Assembly (NCBI RefSeq): GCF_002760245.1
Contig: NZ_ASCA01000016.1
Span: forward strand, 1 to 57,718
DNA: 57,718 bases
Direction of reading: 5' to 3'
From: Streptococcus suis YS161
GTDB lineage: Bacteria; Bacillota; Bacilli; Lactobacillales; Streptococcaceae
The position numbers and the translations under genes were made by a program. Below the pieces are notes generated by a model. The model saw only the letters and a list, made by a program, of their open reading frames with translations, had not been told where the DNA came from and did not search any database. Below are positions 8,278 to 17,945 of this stretch, piece after piece (within the stretch, counting starts at the first letter, position 1; every line of letters starts with the position of its first letter).

Positions 8278-10452
8278 ATGAACCATTCAAAAGAAAATAA
8301 GCAGGAACACCAACATATGATGCATTCTGAGGAAGTTGGTCAGACCAGCCATCATTCTCATCAGCAGGAGCATCCTCATGAAGAGGGGGTTCACGCCAAT
8401 CATCATTCTGACCATCACGTCCATCACGACCATCATCATGTAGGGGGCTCTGACGTCAGTCATCATTCTCATCATACTCATGATGCTCATCAGCATCACC
8501 AAGGGCATGACCATGACATGATGGAGCATGGTGGGCACATGATGCACATGGGGGATATGAATACAAAACTCAAAGTCGCAGTGGCAGTCATGATTCCCCT
8601 ACTGGCCATTTCTCCAATTGCAGGTTTCACTCTCTTACGTTTTCCGGGTGTTGAACTTGTCCAGCTGATACTAGGTTCTATTATCTTCTTCTACTCAGGA
8701 ACACCTTTCTTTAACGGAGCTAGAGGGGAGTTGCGAGCTAAAAAACCGGCAATGATGACCCTGATTTCCATGGGGATTATTGTTTCCTATCTTTACTCCG
8801 TTTATGCGACCATTTTAGCGTTATTGGGACAAGAAAGCATGAACTTTTGGTTTGAGTTGTCTACGCTGATTGTCATTATGCTGATTGGGCATATCATTGA
8901 GATGAAGGCGGTTATGGGAGCAGGCGATGCCCTGAAAGACTTGGCCTCTCTCATTCCGAAAAAAGCCCATCTCAAGGATGGGACAGATGTTGCGGTAGAG
9001 GACTTGCAGATTGGGGATTTCCTCCTAGTCAAGGAAAATGAAAAAATTCCGGCTGACGGTAAGATTTTGAGTGTTGCTCATATTGATGAATCCATGATTA
9101 CTGGGGAATCTCGAGCTGTCAAAAAAGAGGCAGGAGATAGAGTATTCGGTGGTTCGCTCAATCAAAACACGCCCTTTGAAATGGAAGTGACCACTCTTGG
9201 TAAGGACAGCTTTTTGGCGGAGGTGACCGAAATGGTCCGTCAAGCGCAAAACCAGAAATCCAAGCTTGAAAATATGGCTGACCGCGTAGCCTCTTGGCTC
9301 TTCTATGCAGCTTTAATTGTGGGGATTTTGGCCTTTATTTATTGGACCATGACGGCTAATCTTGCCTTTGCCTTGATGATGGCAGTTTCTGTTTTTGTCA
9401 TTGCCTGTCCGCATGCCCTTGGTTTAGCCATCCCTCTTGTTGTGGCGCGTTTGACCACGATTTCTTCAAAAAATGGTCTTTTGGTTCAGAACCGAACAGC
9501 TCTTGAACAGGTTAACCAGATTCGGTTTGCCTTGATGGATAAGACCGGAACCTTGACCGACGGAAAATTTCAAGTTCGCCACAGTCAAGATTTGGTTGAG
9601 GGAGCGGATGTGCTGGCCAAAATGGCAGCCCTAGAAGTTCATTCAACCCACCCAATTGCCCTTTCCATAGTGGAGGCGGCAGGTCAACATTCCTATCAAG
9701 TAGAGCAGGTTGAGAATATCCCTGGTAGTGGGATTCGAGGAGTCTTGGATGGAAGGGTTTATGAAATCATGTCCTACAAAGGTCTGCAGGAAATAGGTTT
9801 GTCAGTGGATCAGGACGTGATTGCTCCCTATCTTGATTTGGGTCTAACCGTGAGTTTTTTGGTGACTGATCATGTGGTCTTGGGATTTGTAGCCTTGGGA
9901 GACCAGATAAAAGAAGATGCTAAAGATTTTGTAGCAGGCTTGAAAGCGCAGGGTATTAGTCCTGTGATGTTAACGGGTGACAATCCAGCTACCGCACAAA
10001 AAGTGGCCAGTCAGTTGGGCATAGAGGATTACCGAGCTGAACTTAAACCAGAGGATAAGGCAAAACTGGTCAAGGACTATCAGGCGCGTGGGGCAGTTCT
10101 TTTCATCGGCGATGGGGTCAATGATTCGCCTGCTCTAGCGACGGCAGATTTAGGCTTTGCCATTGGCGCAGGAACTTCTGTTGCCATTCACTCTGCAGAT
10201 GTAGTCTTGGTTCAATCCAATCCATCAGCGGTCTTGGATATGTTGAGCATTGCCAAGACAACCATCCGCAAAATGAAGCAAAATCTCTGGTTTGGGGCAG
10301 GTTACAACATCATTGCCATTCCCTTAGCTGCTGGAATCCTCTATCCAAGCATGGGCATTATGGTGGATCCTTTATTGGCGGCTGTGCTCATGAGTCTATC
10401 GACGGTTATTGTCGCTATCAATGCTATGGGCTTACGTTACGGTAAACCGTAG
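8278..10452 (+). CDS. copB: Copper-translocating P1B-type ATPase, CopB subtype
   Basis: A 724-residue P-type ATPase. Its first 92 residues contain about 30 histidines in HH and HxH clusters and no CxxC domain. The membrane motif is CPH (residues 377-379), not CPC, which places it in the P1B-3/CopB group (Cu+/Cu2+/Ag+ export). Other motifs are GES, D(421)KTGT with phosphorylated Asp421, the HP dipeptide in STHPIALS, and GDGVNDSPALA. The start at 8278 is chosen because AGGAG lies 7 bp upstream, and the longer frame would include the operator. It stands alone between two terminators with its own cop boxes, without copY, copA or copZ. Confidence 0.93.
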   Translation: MNHSKENKQEHQHMMHSEEVGQTSHHSHQQEHPHEEGVHANHHSDHHVHHDHHHVGGSDVSHHSHHTHDAHQHHQGHDHDMMEHGGHMMHMGDMNTKLKVAVAVMIPLLAISPIAGFTLLRFPGVELVQLILGSIIFFYSGTPFFNGARGELRAKKPAMMTLISMGIIVSYLYSVYATILALLGQESMNFWFELSTLIVIMLIGHIIEMKAVMGAGDALKDLASLIPKKAHLKDGTDVAVEDLQIGDFLLVKENEKIPADGKILSVAHIDESMITGESRAVKKEAGDRVFGGSLNQNTPFEMEVTTLGKDSFLAEVTEMVRQAQNQKSKLENMADRVASWLFYAALIVGILAFIYWTMTANLAFALMMAVSVFVIACPHALGLAIPLVVARLTTISSKNGLLVQNRTALEQVNQIRFALMDKTGTLTDGKFQVRHSQDLVEGADVLAKMAALEVHSTHPIALSIVEAAGQHSYQVEQVENIPGSGIRGVLDGRVYEIMSYKGLQEIGLSVDQDVIAPYLDLGLTVSFLVTDHVVLGFVALGDQIKEDAKDFVAGLKAQGISPVMLTGDNPATAQKVASQLGIEDYRAELKPEDKAKLVKDYQARGAVLFIGDGVNDSPALATADLGFAIGAGTSVAIHSADVVLVQSNPSAVLDMLSIAKTTIRKMKQNLWFGAGYNIIAIPLAAGILYPSMGIMVDPLLAAVLMSLSTVIVAINAMGLRYGKP

Positions 10453-10479
10453 AAATTTTGACAGATAATATATATAAGT

Positions 10480-10505
10480 AAAACACCGGTCTATGTCGGT
10501 GTTTT
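10480..10505 (+). terminator. Terminator of copB
   Basis: AAAACACCG and CGGTGTTTT form a perfect 9-bp stem. The A/T-rich arms let it act in either direction. Confidence 0.8.
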
Positions 10506-10590
10506 ATGATGTAGGAGATAGGGGTGCTGTTTTCAAGTAAGAACTGCGAGAAATCTACTGCGATAATTAGTAGGATATTTGACTATAATC

Positions 10591-10599
10591 TGGTATAAT
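10591..10599 (+). promoter_or_regulatory. Extended -10 promoter of cls
   Basis: TGGTATAAT lies 27 bp before the cls start codon. No -35 at standard spacing is evident. Confidence 0.6.
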
Positions 10600-10625
10600 G
10601 GGAAAAAACATCGTGAGAGTGTAGT

Positions 10626-12173
10626 ATGAAAAAATTGTGGAAAATTATTTATAGTCGGGTTTTTATAGTTCTTGCCCTTTTATTATTGACAGTCTTTGCG
10701 ATATTTTGGGTAGTTGGCTCACTAGCAGTCTATGTCCCAGCTATCTTGACGGTATTACAACTTTTTTCTATAATCGTAGCCATTTCCATCATTAACCGGC
10801 CCATGAACGCAAGTTTTAAGTTGACTTGGATTATCTTTGTCATTGGTATTCCGATTTTTGGTGCCCTCTTTTACTTTATCCTCCAGTCCAACCTGGAAAC
10901 CCAACGCTATCGTCGAACTTTTAAGCGACAGGCAGCGGTTATGCGGGAGTACGGACACACCTCTGAAAAGGTCATGAAGGGCTTGGCAGGAGAGGATAAG
11001 GAGCAGCTCAAACTAGCTCACTACATGAGCGAGTACGTCGGCTATCCTCTGCATACCAATACAGATGCGGTTTATTTTCCGTCGGGGGAGGCCAAGTTTG
11101 AGGCACTCTTAGAGGAGTTGAAAAAGGCAGAGCAGTACATCTTTATGGAGTATTTCATTGTCGATTTTGGCTATATGTGGGAGTCTATCCTGACCATTCT
11201 CAAGGAAAAAGCAGAGCAGGGAGTGGAAGTTCGGTTTTTGTACGACGGCATGAATTCCCTCAGTTTGCTCCCCTATAATTACTACAAGACCCTACGTTCT
11301 TATGGTATTAAGGCCAAGGTCTTTTCGCAAATTATCCCAGCCCTGTCAACCGTTCAGAACAACCGTGACCACCGTAAAATTACTGTTATTGACGGCAAAG
11401 TTGCCTTCACAGGTGGGGTCAACATCGCAGACGAGTACATCAATCAAAAAGAACGATTTGGTTACTGGAAGGACGCAGCCATTATGGTCAAAGGCGAGGC
11501 TGTTGCCAACTTTACCAATATGTTCCTACAAATGTGGAATTTCGACGAGCGAAAGGAAAATGACGACCTCGCCTATCTCCGAGCTCATAAGGAATCCGAA
11601 TCAGATACGGTTGCAGGAGAGGGGTATTTCCTAGCTTATGGTGAAAGTCCCTTTGACAATGATGAAGTAGCCAAACGAGTTTATCTGGATATGATTCAAT
11701 CTGCAACTGACTACATTTATATTATGACTCCCTATCTAGTCTTAGACGATGAGATGATTGACAATCTGACCTATGCAGCCAAGCGCGGTGTACGAGTCAA
11801 GATACTATTACCTCATATCTACGATAAGCAGTCGGCCTACTTGGTCGCTCGGACGGATTTCAGAACTTATCTGGAAGCAGGCATTGAAATTTACGAGTTC
11901 ACACTAGGATTTGTGCATTCTAAGGTAGTCTTAGTCGATGACAAAAAGGCAACCGTTGGTACTGTCAATATGGACTTCCGATCCTTCTATCTCAACTTTG
12001 AATGCGGCCTCTATGTTTATAACCATAAGCAAGTTCTGGCAGACATTCACAAGGACTTTGAAGACTCCTTTGCCCAGTCTCAACGCATTACTTTACTCGG
12101 CTTTGAAAATACATATCCGTGGTACAAGCGATTAGCTGGTGCCTTGATGAATATTATTTCTCCATTGCTTTAA
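10626..12173 (+). CDS. cls: Cardiolipin synthase
   Basis: A 515-residue phospholipase-D-superfamily enzyme that condenses two phosphatidylglycerols into cardiolipin. Two N-terminal membrane helices (about residues 8-30 and 36-68) precede two HKD motifs, DHRKITVIDG and HSKVVLVDD, each followed by the usual GG or GT context. The first motif sits around residue 250 and the second about 430. Monocistronic, with its own promoter and terminator. Confidence 0.95.
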   Translation: MKKLWKIIYSRVFIVLALLLLTVFAIFWVVGSLAVYVPAILTVLQLFSIIVAISIINRPMNASFKLTWIIFVIGIPIFGALFYFILQSNLETQRYRRTFKRQAAVMREYGHTSEKVMKGLAGEDKEQLKLAHYMSEYVGYPLHTNTDAVYFPSGEAKFEALLEELKKAEQYIFMEYFIVDFGYMWESILTILKEKAEQGVEVRFLYDGMNSLSLLPYNYYKTLRSYGIKAKVFSQIIPALSTVQNNRDHRKITVIDGKVAFTGGVNIADEYINQKERFGYWKDAAIMVKGEAVANFTNMFLQMWNFDERKENDDLAYLRAHKESESDTVAGEGYFLAYGESPFDNDEVAKRVYLDMIQSATDYIYIMTPYLVLDDEMIDNLTYAAKRGVRVKILLPHIYDKQSAYLVARTDFRTYLEAGIEIYEFTLGFVHSKVVLVDDKKATVGTVNMDFRSFYLNFECGLYVYNHKQVLADIHKDFEDSFAQSQRITLLGFENTYPWYKRLAGALMNIISPLL

Positions 12174-12190
12174 AAATAATCTTGCATAGT

Positions 12191-12240
12191 TGGAGCAAGG
12201 GTTGATTGATTAAATTCAGTCCTCCCTCTGCTCCATTTTT
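12191..12240 (+). terminator. Terminator after cls
   Basis: TGGAGCA-AGGG pairs with CCCTC-TGCTCCA across a 20-base loop, followed by TTTTT. Confidence 0.75.
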
Positions 12241-12252
12241 CTTGGAAAATGA

Positions 12253-12258
12253 TATAAT
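12253..12258 (+). promoter_or_regulatory. Likely -10 of the recJ transcript
   Basis: TATAAT in AT-rich sequence directly after the cls terminator, giving a leader of about 65 nt. No convincing -35. Confidence 0.45.
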
Positions 12259-12326
12259 AGAAAGATAGTTTATACTCGGAAAAGTTACAGGTTACTTGTG
12301 ATTTTGAGTATTAAGGAGTGAAACAC

Positions 12327-14540
12327 GTGATAAAACCCAATTATGACTGGCAATTATTAACCGGTTTTTTTGATGAACAATTTATCAAAATTGCTAAAAA
12401 AGAAGGAGTAGACCCGGTAGCGGCTAAGTTGCTGTATGAACGTGGCATCCATTCGGCGGAAGAATTGCATACTTTCTTACAACCAAGCTTAGAAGACCTT
12501 CACGATCCCTATTTACTACATGATATGGACAAGGCGGTAGAGCGGATTCGCCGAGCAATCGAAGATTACGAACAAATTTTGATTTATGGAGATTATGACG
12601 CAGACGGCATGACCTCGGCATCTATTCTGAAAGAAACTTTGGAGGAAATGGGGGCAGAAGTCCAAGTTTATCTTCCCAACCGTTTCACAGATGGCTATGG
12701 GCCAAATCAGTCAGTTTACAAGTATTTTATAGAGCAGCAGGGGATTTCTCTTATTGTGACGGTGGACAATGGCGTAGCGGGTCATGAAGCGATTGCCTAT
12801 GCCCAGGAAATGGGGGTCGATGTTGTCGTGACAGACCACCATTCCATGCAGGAAACTCTTCCCAATGCCTATGCGATTGTACATCCAGAGCATCCAGAGG
12901 GAAATTATCCCTTCAAACATTTGGCAGGTTGCGGTGTGGCTTTCAAATTGGCCTGTGCCCTTCTTGAAACGGTTCATGCAGACTTGCTGGATTTGGTCGC
13001 AATTGGCACCATCGCTGATATGGTCAGCTTGACCGATGAGAATCGTGTCATGGTCAAATATGGTCTCTCGCTTCTCAAACAGACTGAGCGAGCAGGTTTG
13101 CAAGAGTTGATAAAGATAGCTGGTATTGACATAGACAGTATTGATGAAGAAACAGTTGGTTTCCAACTTGCTCCGAGGCTGAATGCCCTTGGTCGACTTG
13201 ATGATCCTAATCCAGCCATCGAATTACTGACTGGTTTTGATGACGAAGAGGCCCATGAGATTGCCCTCATGATTGATAGTAAAAATGTAGAACGCAAAGA
13301 TGTTGTCCAAGCTATTTATGATGAAGCAAAAACCATGTTGCGCCGAGATAGACCTGTTCAAGTTCTGGCTAAAGAAGGTTGGAACCCAGGTGTTTTAGGG
13401 ATTGTAGCAGGACGCCTACTAGAAGAATTGCACCAGCCTGTTATCGTCTTGTCTATTGAAGATGGTAAGGCAAAGGGTTCGGCTCGTTCTGTTGAAGCGG
13501 TTGACATTTTCAAGGCCCTTAAAGATCATCAGGACCTATTTATCGCCTTTGGTGGCCATGCTGGTGCAGCAGGTATGACCTTGGAAGTTGACAAACTCGA
13601 AGAGCTTGCTCTAACCTTGGCAGACTACATTATCGAAAATAAATTGGATTTATCCAGCAAGTCTTCGCTGGTCTTAGATGAAGAATTGGATTTAGAGGAA
13701 TTAACCCTAGATACTCTAAAATCTTTCGAGAAGTTTGCGCCTTACGGCATGGATAATAAAAAGCCTGTATTCTACATCAGAGACTTTCAGGTGGAATCAG
13801 CAAGAACCATGGGGCAGAATAATGCCCATTTGAAACTACGCATTACTAAAGGTGCTGCTGGATTTGATGTGGTTGCTTTTGGTAAGGGCAATCTAGCCTT
13901 GGAATTTTCACAGGCCAAGGGCTTAGAACTAGCTGTCACCTTGTCTGTCAATCAATGGAATGGCAATACCAGTCTTCAGCTCATGTTGGTTGATGCTCGG
14001 GTCAATGGTGTTCAACTTTATAATATTCGTGGAAAACAACATCCTATTCCCGCAGGAGTCCCAATTTTGGACATTGAAAATCCAGTAGCAGATAACAAAG
14101 CAATTGTCTTGGCTAACTTGCCTGAGGACCTCAGTAGTCTGCGTAGCTATTTTCAGGAAAGAGAATTTGAAGCTATTTATTTTAAAAATGAAATTGCCAA
14201 ACCGTACTATCTAGATGGTTATGGTAGCCGAGAACAATTCGCTAAATTGTATAAGACTATTTACCAATTTGATGAGTTTGATGTCCGCTACAAACTGAAA
14301 GATTTGGCTGGTTACTTAAAAATTAATGACAGTCTCTTGGTCAAAATGATTCAGATTTTCCAAGAATTAGAATTCGTCACGATTACGGATGGGGTCATGC
14401 GGGTCAACAAAGAGGCGCAGAAGCGAGAGATTTCAGAAAGTCAAATATATCAAGAATTGAAAGAAACAGTTATCCAACAAGAGTTGATGGCGCTTGGCAC
14501 CGTTCAGGAAATTTATGAATGGCTATGTGGTCGCGTTTGA
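12327..14540 (+). CDS. recJ: Single-stranded-DNA-specific exonuclease RecJ
   Basis: A 5'-3' exonuclease used in recombination and mismatch repair. The DHH phosphoesterase core is visible as YGDYDADGMTSAS and VVTDHH, and the DHHA1 domain as FGGHAGAAGMT near residue 410, followed by an OB-like domain and the C-terminal extension typical of Firmicute RecJ. I place the start at GTG 12327: AAGGAG at 12313-12318 is 8 bp upstream, whereas the GTG at 12318 lies inside that site. The product is 737 residues. The following gene overlaps the 3' end. Confidence 0.95.
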   Translation: MIKPNYDWQLLTGFFDEQFIKIAKKEGVDPVAAKLLYERGIHSAEELHTFLQPSLEDLHDPYLLHDMDKAVERIRRAIEDYEQILIYGDYDADGMTSASILKETLEEMGAEVQVYLPNRFTDGYGPNQSVYKYFIEQQGISLIVTVDNGVAGHEAIAYAQEMGVDVVVTDHHSMQETLPNAYAIVHPEHPEGNYPFKHLAGCGVAFKLACALLETVHADLLDLVAIGTIADMVSLTDENRVMVKYGLSLLKQTERAGLQELIKIAGIDIDSIDEETVGFQLAPRLNALGRLDDPNPAIELLTGFDDEEAHEIALMIDSKNVERKDVVQAIYDEAKTMLRRDRPVQVLAKEGWNPGVLGIVAGRLLEELHQPVIVLSIEDGKAKGSARSVEAVDIFKALKDHQDLFIAFGGHAGAAGMTLEVDKLEELALTLADYIIENKLDLSSKSSLVLDEELDLEELTLDTLKSFEKFAPYGMDNKKPVFYIRDFQVESARTMGQNNAHLKLRITKGAAGFDVVAFGKGNLALEFSQAKGLELAVTLSVNQWNGNTSLQLMLVDARVNGVQLYNIRGKQHPIPAGVPILDIENPVADNKAIVLANLPEDLSSLRSYFQEREFEAIYFKNEIAKPYYLDGYGSREQFAKLYKTIYQFDEFDVRYKLKDLAGYLKINDSLLVKMIQIFQELEFVTITDGVMRVNKEAQKREISESQIYQELKETVIQQELMALGTVQEIYEWLCGRV

Positions 14541-15688
14541 TGACAGTAGAAGCTCTGGTTGTTGTTGGAGTGATTGGAACGCTTCTCTACACTTATAGGT
14601 TTATCAGGCAAAAAAGTCTGTTGAAAAATCTTGAACAGATAACCGAAATAAAGCATGCATTGATTGAATTACGGCAAGTAGGATGGTCAGAAAGAGCCAT
14701 CAAAAAGGTTTTCCTGAAACAACTGTTGCCTCTAAAACAAGAAGACATCCCAGCATTTGTTCAAAATTTCATAAAAGAAGCTACTATTTTTGCCTCAACT
14801 AGCTTTTATCAGTTGATAAAAGTTGACAGTCGCTCTTTAAGCCAAGAGAAAGCGACGGCTTTATTGGAGCAAAGTATGAATATGTTAGATTTTCCTGAGG
14901 AATTAAGTCACGGGATATTACCTGAACTTTTGCAGAAGATGGATGTGAATTGTCCTCCACACCATCCGTTTTGGCGGTACTTTGCTAAGCTAGTTGATAA
15001 GGCTTTTCCAGTTCGAGAATTAGAAGTCAAACGGCCGTTAAACAGACAGGTCCATCAGCTGCGCTACCTTATTTCCTATCAGCAGGCTTTTTGGGTACGT
15101 CAGCAGTTTGGAAAAGGAAAAACAGACTGGCAGGCTCTAGTAGCCTATTTACGTAGCCTACCTCGGTGGTCTTACCGCTTACGAGAATCTGCCCGCCTAC
15201 ACAATAAACAACTGTTCGGAAAGAAAAATCAGAAGACCTTGCCAGTCAATATGAAGATTTTGATTCATTTTCACAGCGAATTTATCCTAAATCAAGATGG
15301 ACAATTTGCCTTGATTTTAGAAGAACGACCACATGTCAATGGCGTGGTAAACGGGGCTTCCTTCAATTATGCCAGAGCTAATAATAAGCGCCATAGACAA
15401 CTTGATATGGCTCCAGTTGGCACGCAGGATCCCGTTTTTCGGAAAGAATTGCTACGCTCAAAGATGGGAGTCTATTTATCGCCTACTCGCTTGCGCCACT
15501 ACTAAAAAGGAAGAAATGAGGTTGGCTGGGAGCAGTCTTACTTTAATCAGCAAGGAAGCTTTTCCTATGGTGGACATAGCAGGGCAGCTTGTGTGGTGAA
15601 TGTGAGGAGACGATTTGCTAAAGATATAGGTCTGAAATGTACCAAAAAACAATTTCATGGTATAATGAAGAGTAAAAATTATTTTTAA
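14519..15688 (+). pseudogene. DUF3114-like protein gene interrupted by an in-frame TAA
   Basis: The uninterrupted frame 14519-15505 encodes 328 residues ending SPTRLRHY. It has one N-terminal membrane helix, then a soluble part with HFHSEFIL and VNGASFNYARANNKRH, which resembles the streptococcal DUF3114 family. After the TAA at 15503-15505 the same frame stays open to 15688. That extension reads KGRNEVGWEQSYFNQQGSFS and then YGGHSRAACVVNVRRRF, which looks like a proper protein C-terminus. A single nonsense change is the simplest reading, removing about 60 residues. An alternative start at 14540 would overlap the recJ stop as TGATG. Function unknown; family call moderate. Confidence 0.65.
15658..15666 (+). 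promoter_or_regulatory. Extended -10 promoter of apt
   Basis: TGGTATAAT lies 37 bp before the apt start and inside the tail of the interrupted upstream gene. Confidence 0.65.
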
Positions 15689-15702
15689 AAAGAGAGAGAC
15701 AA

Positions 15703-16215
15703 ATGAACTTAAAAGATTACATCGCAACAATTCCGAACTATCCAAAAGAAGGTATCGAATTCCGTGACATTAGCCCTTTGATGGCAGATGGAAATGCTTA
15801 TAGCTATGCAGTACGTGAAATCGTTCAGTATGCGACAGATAAGCAAATCGATATGATTGTTGGGCCAGAGGCGCGTGGTTTCATCGTTGGATGTCCAGTT
15901 GCCTTTGAATTGGGAATCGGTTTTGCACCAGTTCGTAAGCCAGGTAAGTTACCACGTGAGGTTATCTCAGCTGACTATGAAAAAGAATATGGTGTAGACA
16001 CATTGACGATGCATGCAGACGCAATCAAACCAGGACAACGTGTCTTGATTGTCGATGACTTGTTGGCAACTGGTGGTACTGTAAAAGCAACGATCGAAAT
16101 GATTGAAAAGCTTGGCGGTATCGTTGCTGGCTGTGCCTTCTTGATTGAGCTAGATGATTTGAAAGGCCGCGAAGCAATCGGCGATTACGACTACAAGGTT
16201 TTGATGCACTATTAA
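15703..16215 (+). CDS. apt: Adenine phosphoribosyltransferase
   Basis: A purine-salvage enzyme that makes AMP from adenine and PRPP. 170 residues, the normal size. The PRPP-binding motif [13 protein letters not shown] lies at about 121-133. [13 protein letters not shown] and the flexible loop after RKPGKLP are typical. AGAGAGAG-type purine Shine-Dalgarno upstream. The recJ-apt neighbourhood is shared by streptococci. Confidence 0.97.
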   Translation: MNLKDYIATIPNYPKEGIEFRDISPLMADGNAYSYAVREIVQYATDKQIDMIVGPEARGFIVGCPVAFELGIGFAPVRKPGKLPREVISADYEKEYGVDTLTMHADAIKPGQRVLIVDDLLATGGTVKATIEMIEKLGGIVAGCAFLIELDDLKGREAIGDYDYKVLMHY

Positions 16216-16223
16216 TCTGAGGT

Positions 16224-16291
16224 TATAGCTAAAACTTATAACTGGTCCTATTTTTATTCTAATTGAATTGCATAGCAACCTGTCTTATAAT
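16224..16291 (+). promoter_or_regulatory. metA promoter with an MtaR-like box
   Basis: -35 TTGAAT (16263-16268) and -10 TATAAT (16286-16291) are 17 bp apart. The imperfect palindrome TATAGCTAAAACTTATA at 16224-16240 agrees with the recalled MtaR consensus at 12 of 16 fixed positions and is centred near -66. The geometry is the same as at the methionine-synthase-like gene at 2.0 kb. Confidence 0.55.
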
Positions 16292-16318
16292 AAATATAAG
16301 AAAATTGGGAGGTTGCTT

Positions 16319-17260
16319 ATGCCAATTAAAATTGAAAAATCATTACCAGCAGTTGAAATTTTGAGAAAAGAGAATATTTTTGTGATGGATAGTGACCGAG
16401 CTAGTCATCAGGACATTCGTCCTATCAAAATCCTTATTCTCAATCTCATGCCACAGAAGATAGTGACGGAGACTCAGTTGCTCCGTCTTTTGGCTAACAC
16501 TCCTTTACAGCTAGAGGTTGAATTTCTCTACATGGCTAGTCACGAGTCCAAAAATACACACTCGGACCATTTGAAGCAGTTTTATAAGACTTTTGAGCAG
16601 GTCAGGGATAGCTATTTTGATGGGCTCATCGTGACAGGAGCACCAGTTGAAAACTTACCTTTTGAGGAAGTTGATTACTGGCATGAACTTACTCAAGTTT
16701 TTGATTGGTCAAAAACACATGTTTATTCAACATTGCACATTTGTTGGGGTGCACAGGCAGGTTTGTATGCACGCTATGGTGTACCCAAACACAGTATGTC
16801 TCGAAAACTATCAGGCGTATATTGTCAAGAGGTGACTAATCCAACTAGCCCTCTTATGCGTGGATTTGACGATGAATTTCGTTCACCACACTCCCGTTAT
16901 ACGGAAGTAAGGGAGGCAGATATTGCCCATCTGAGTGGGTTGACGATTTTATCGCAAGGTCCAGAAGTTGGCCTATCCATTTTAGCCAGCAAGGATTTAA
17001 GAGAAATTTATAGTTTTGGACATTTAGAGTATGATAGGGATACACTAGCTAAGGAATACCAACGTGATTGTATAGCTGGAAAAAATCCCCATTTACCGGA
17101 AAATTATTTCAAAGAAGATGACCCTACAAGCAAACCATCTCTCTCTTGGAATTTACCAGCAGCACAATTCTTTACCAACTGGGTGAATTATGCTGTCTAT
17201 CAAGAAACTCCATACGACTGGCATATCTTTGAACAATCAGCCCAGTCAGCTAGTCTTTAA
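16319..17260 (+). CDS. metA: Homoserine O-acyltransferase MetA
   Basis: This enzyme activates homoserine for methionine synthesis. 313 residues. The nucleophile is Cys142 in HICWGAQAG; the His and Glu of the triad lie in [12 protein letters not shown]. The first conserved block [12 protein letters not shown](V)TE is intact. Many Gram-positive MetA proteins use acetyl-CoA rather than succinyl-CoA, and I cannot settle this by eye. The start at 16319 has GGGAGG 6 bp upstream; the longer frame would include the promoter. dnaD follows after 9 bp. Confidence 0.95.
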   Translation: MPIKIEKSLPAVEILRKENIFVMDSDRASHQDIRPIKILILNLMPQKIVTETQLLRLLANTPLQLEVEFLYMASHESKNTHSDHLKQFYKTFEQVRDSYFDGLIVTGAPVENLPFEEVDYWHELTQVFDWSKTHVYSTLHICWGAQAGLYARYGVPKHSMSRKLSGVYCQEVTNPTSPLMRGFDDEFRSPHSRYTEVREADIAHLSGLTILSQGPEVGLSILASKDLREIYSFGHLEYDRDTLAKEYQRDCIAGKNPHLPENYFKEDDPTSKPSLSWNLPAAQFFTNWVNYAVYQETPYDWHIFEQSAQSASL

Positions 17261-17269
17261 AGAGGAAGT

Positions 17270-17944
17270 ATGAACTATTCACAGCAATTTCGTCAGGGAC
17301 ATTTGGTCCTGCCAGCAGCAATATTATTCCACTATCAAGAGCTTTTTCCGTCGGCAGATGATTTTTTGATTTGGCAGTTTTTCTTTTATCAAAATTCTTC
17401 AGCTATCGAATCATTAGCACCTAGTGAGATTGCTCAAGCTACTGGTAAAACAGTTGCCCAGGTCAATCAAGCTATTGAAAATCTCCAAGATGCTGGACTC
17501 TTAGAATTTAAGACAATCAGTATTGCTGGTGAAATTGAAATGATATTCGATGCGCTTCCTGCTTTTGAAAAATTGGATGCTCTGTTAACTACAAAACAGG
17601 CAGTTGAGATTGTGCAGCCAGAGAATGATTTGAAGACCTTGGTGGGTGATTTTGAACGTGAATTGGGCCGCTTTTTATCGCCGTTTGAAATCGAAGATTT
17701 GCAGAAGACTATTGAGGATGACAAAACTTCGATTGATTTGGTTCGTGCAGCCTTGAAAGAAGCTGTTTTTAACAACAAAACAAATTGGAAATACATCCAA
17801 GCTATTCTACGAAACTGGCGCCGCGAGGGAATTACTACAGTTGCGCAAGTAGAAGCGAAAAATGCAGAAAGAGAAATTCAGACTCCTAAGAATGTGACTG
17901 TTTCAAGTGACTTTCTTGATGCAATGGATCTCTGGAAAGATTGA
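17270..17944 (+). CDS. dnaD: DNA replication protein DnaD
   Basis: A primosomal protein acting with DnaB and DnaI to load the replicative helicase at the origin and at restart sites. 224 residues. The N-terminal winged-helix domain is at about 1-110. The C-terminal DnaD/DnaB_2 domain contains FEIEDLQ and ends with the signature NWKYIQAILRNWRREGI. trmK begins one base after the stop, so the two are probably translated together. Confidence 0.93.
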   Translation: MNYSQQFRQGHLVLPAAILFHYQELFPSADDFLIWQFFFYQNSSAIESLAPSEIAQATGKTVAQVNQAIENLQDAGLLEFKTISIAGEIEMIFDALPAFEKLDALLTTKQAVEIVQPENDLKTLVGDFERELGRFLSPFEIEDLQKTIEDDKTSIDLVRAALKEAVFNNKTNWKYIQAILRNWRREGITTVAQVEAKNAEREIQTPKNVTVSSDFLDAMDLWKD

Positions 17945-17945
17945 T

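Noticed and set aside
8287..8547. Minus-strand Met/His-rich frame within copB
   Set aside because: It is the antisense shadow of the His-rich copB N-terminus.
15369..15599. Separate 76-codon gene after the DUF3114-like frame
   Set aside because: It lies in a different frame from the protein-like continuation and overlaps conserved residues of the upstream product.
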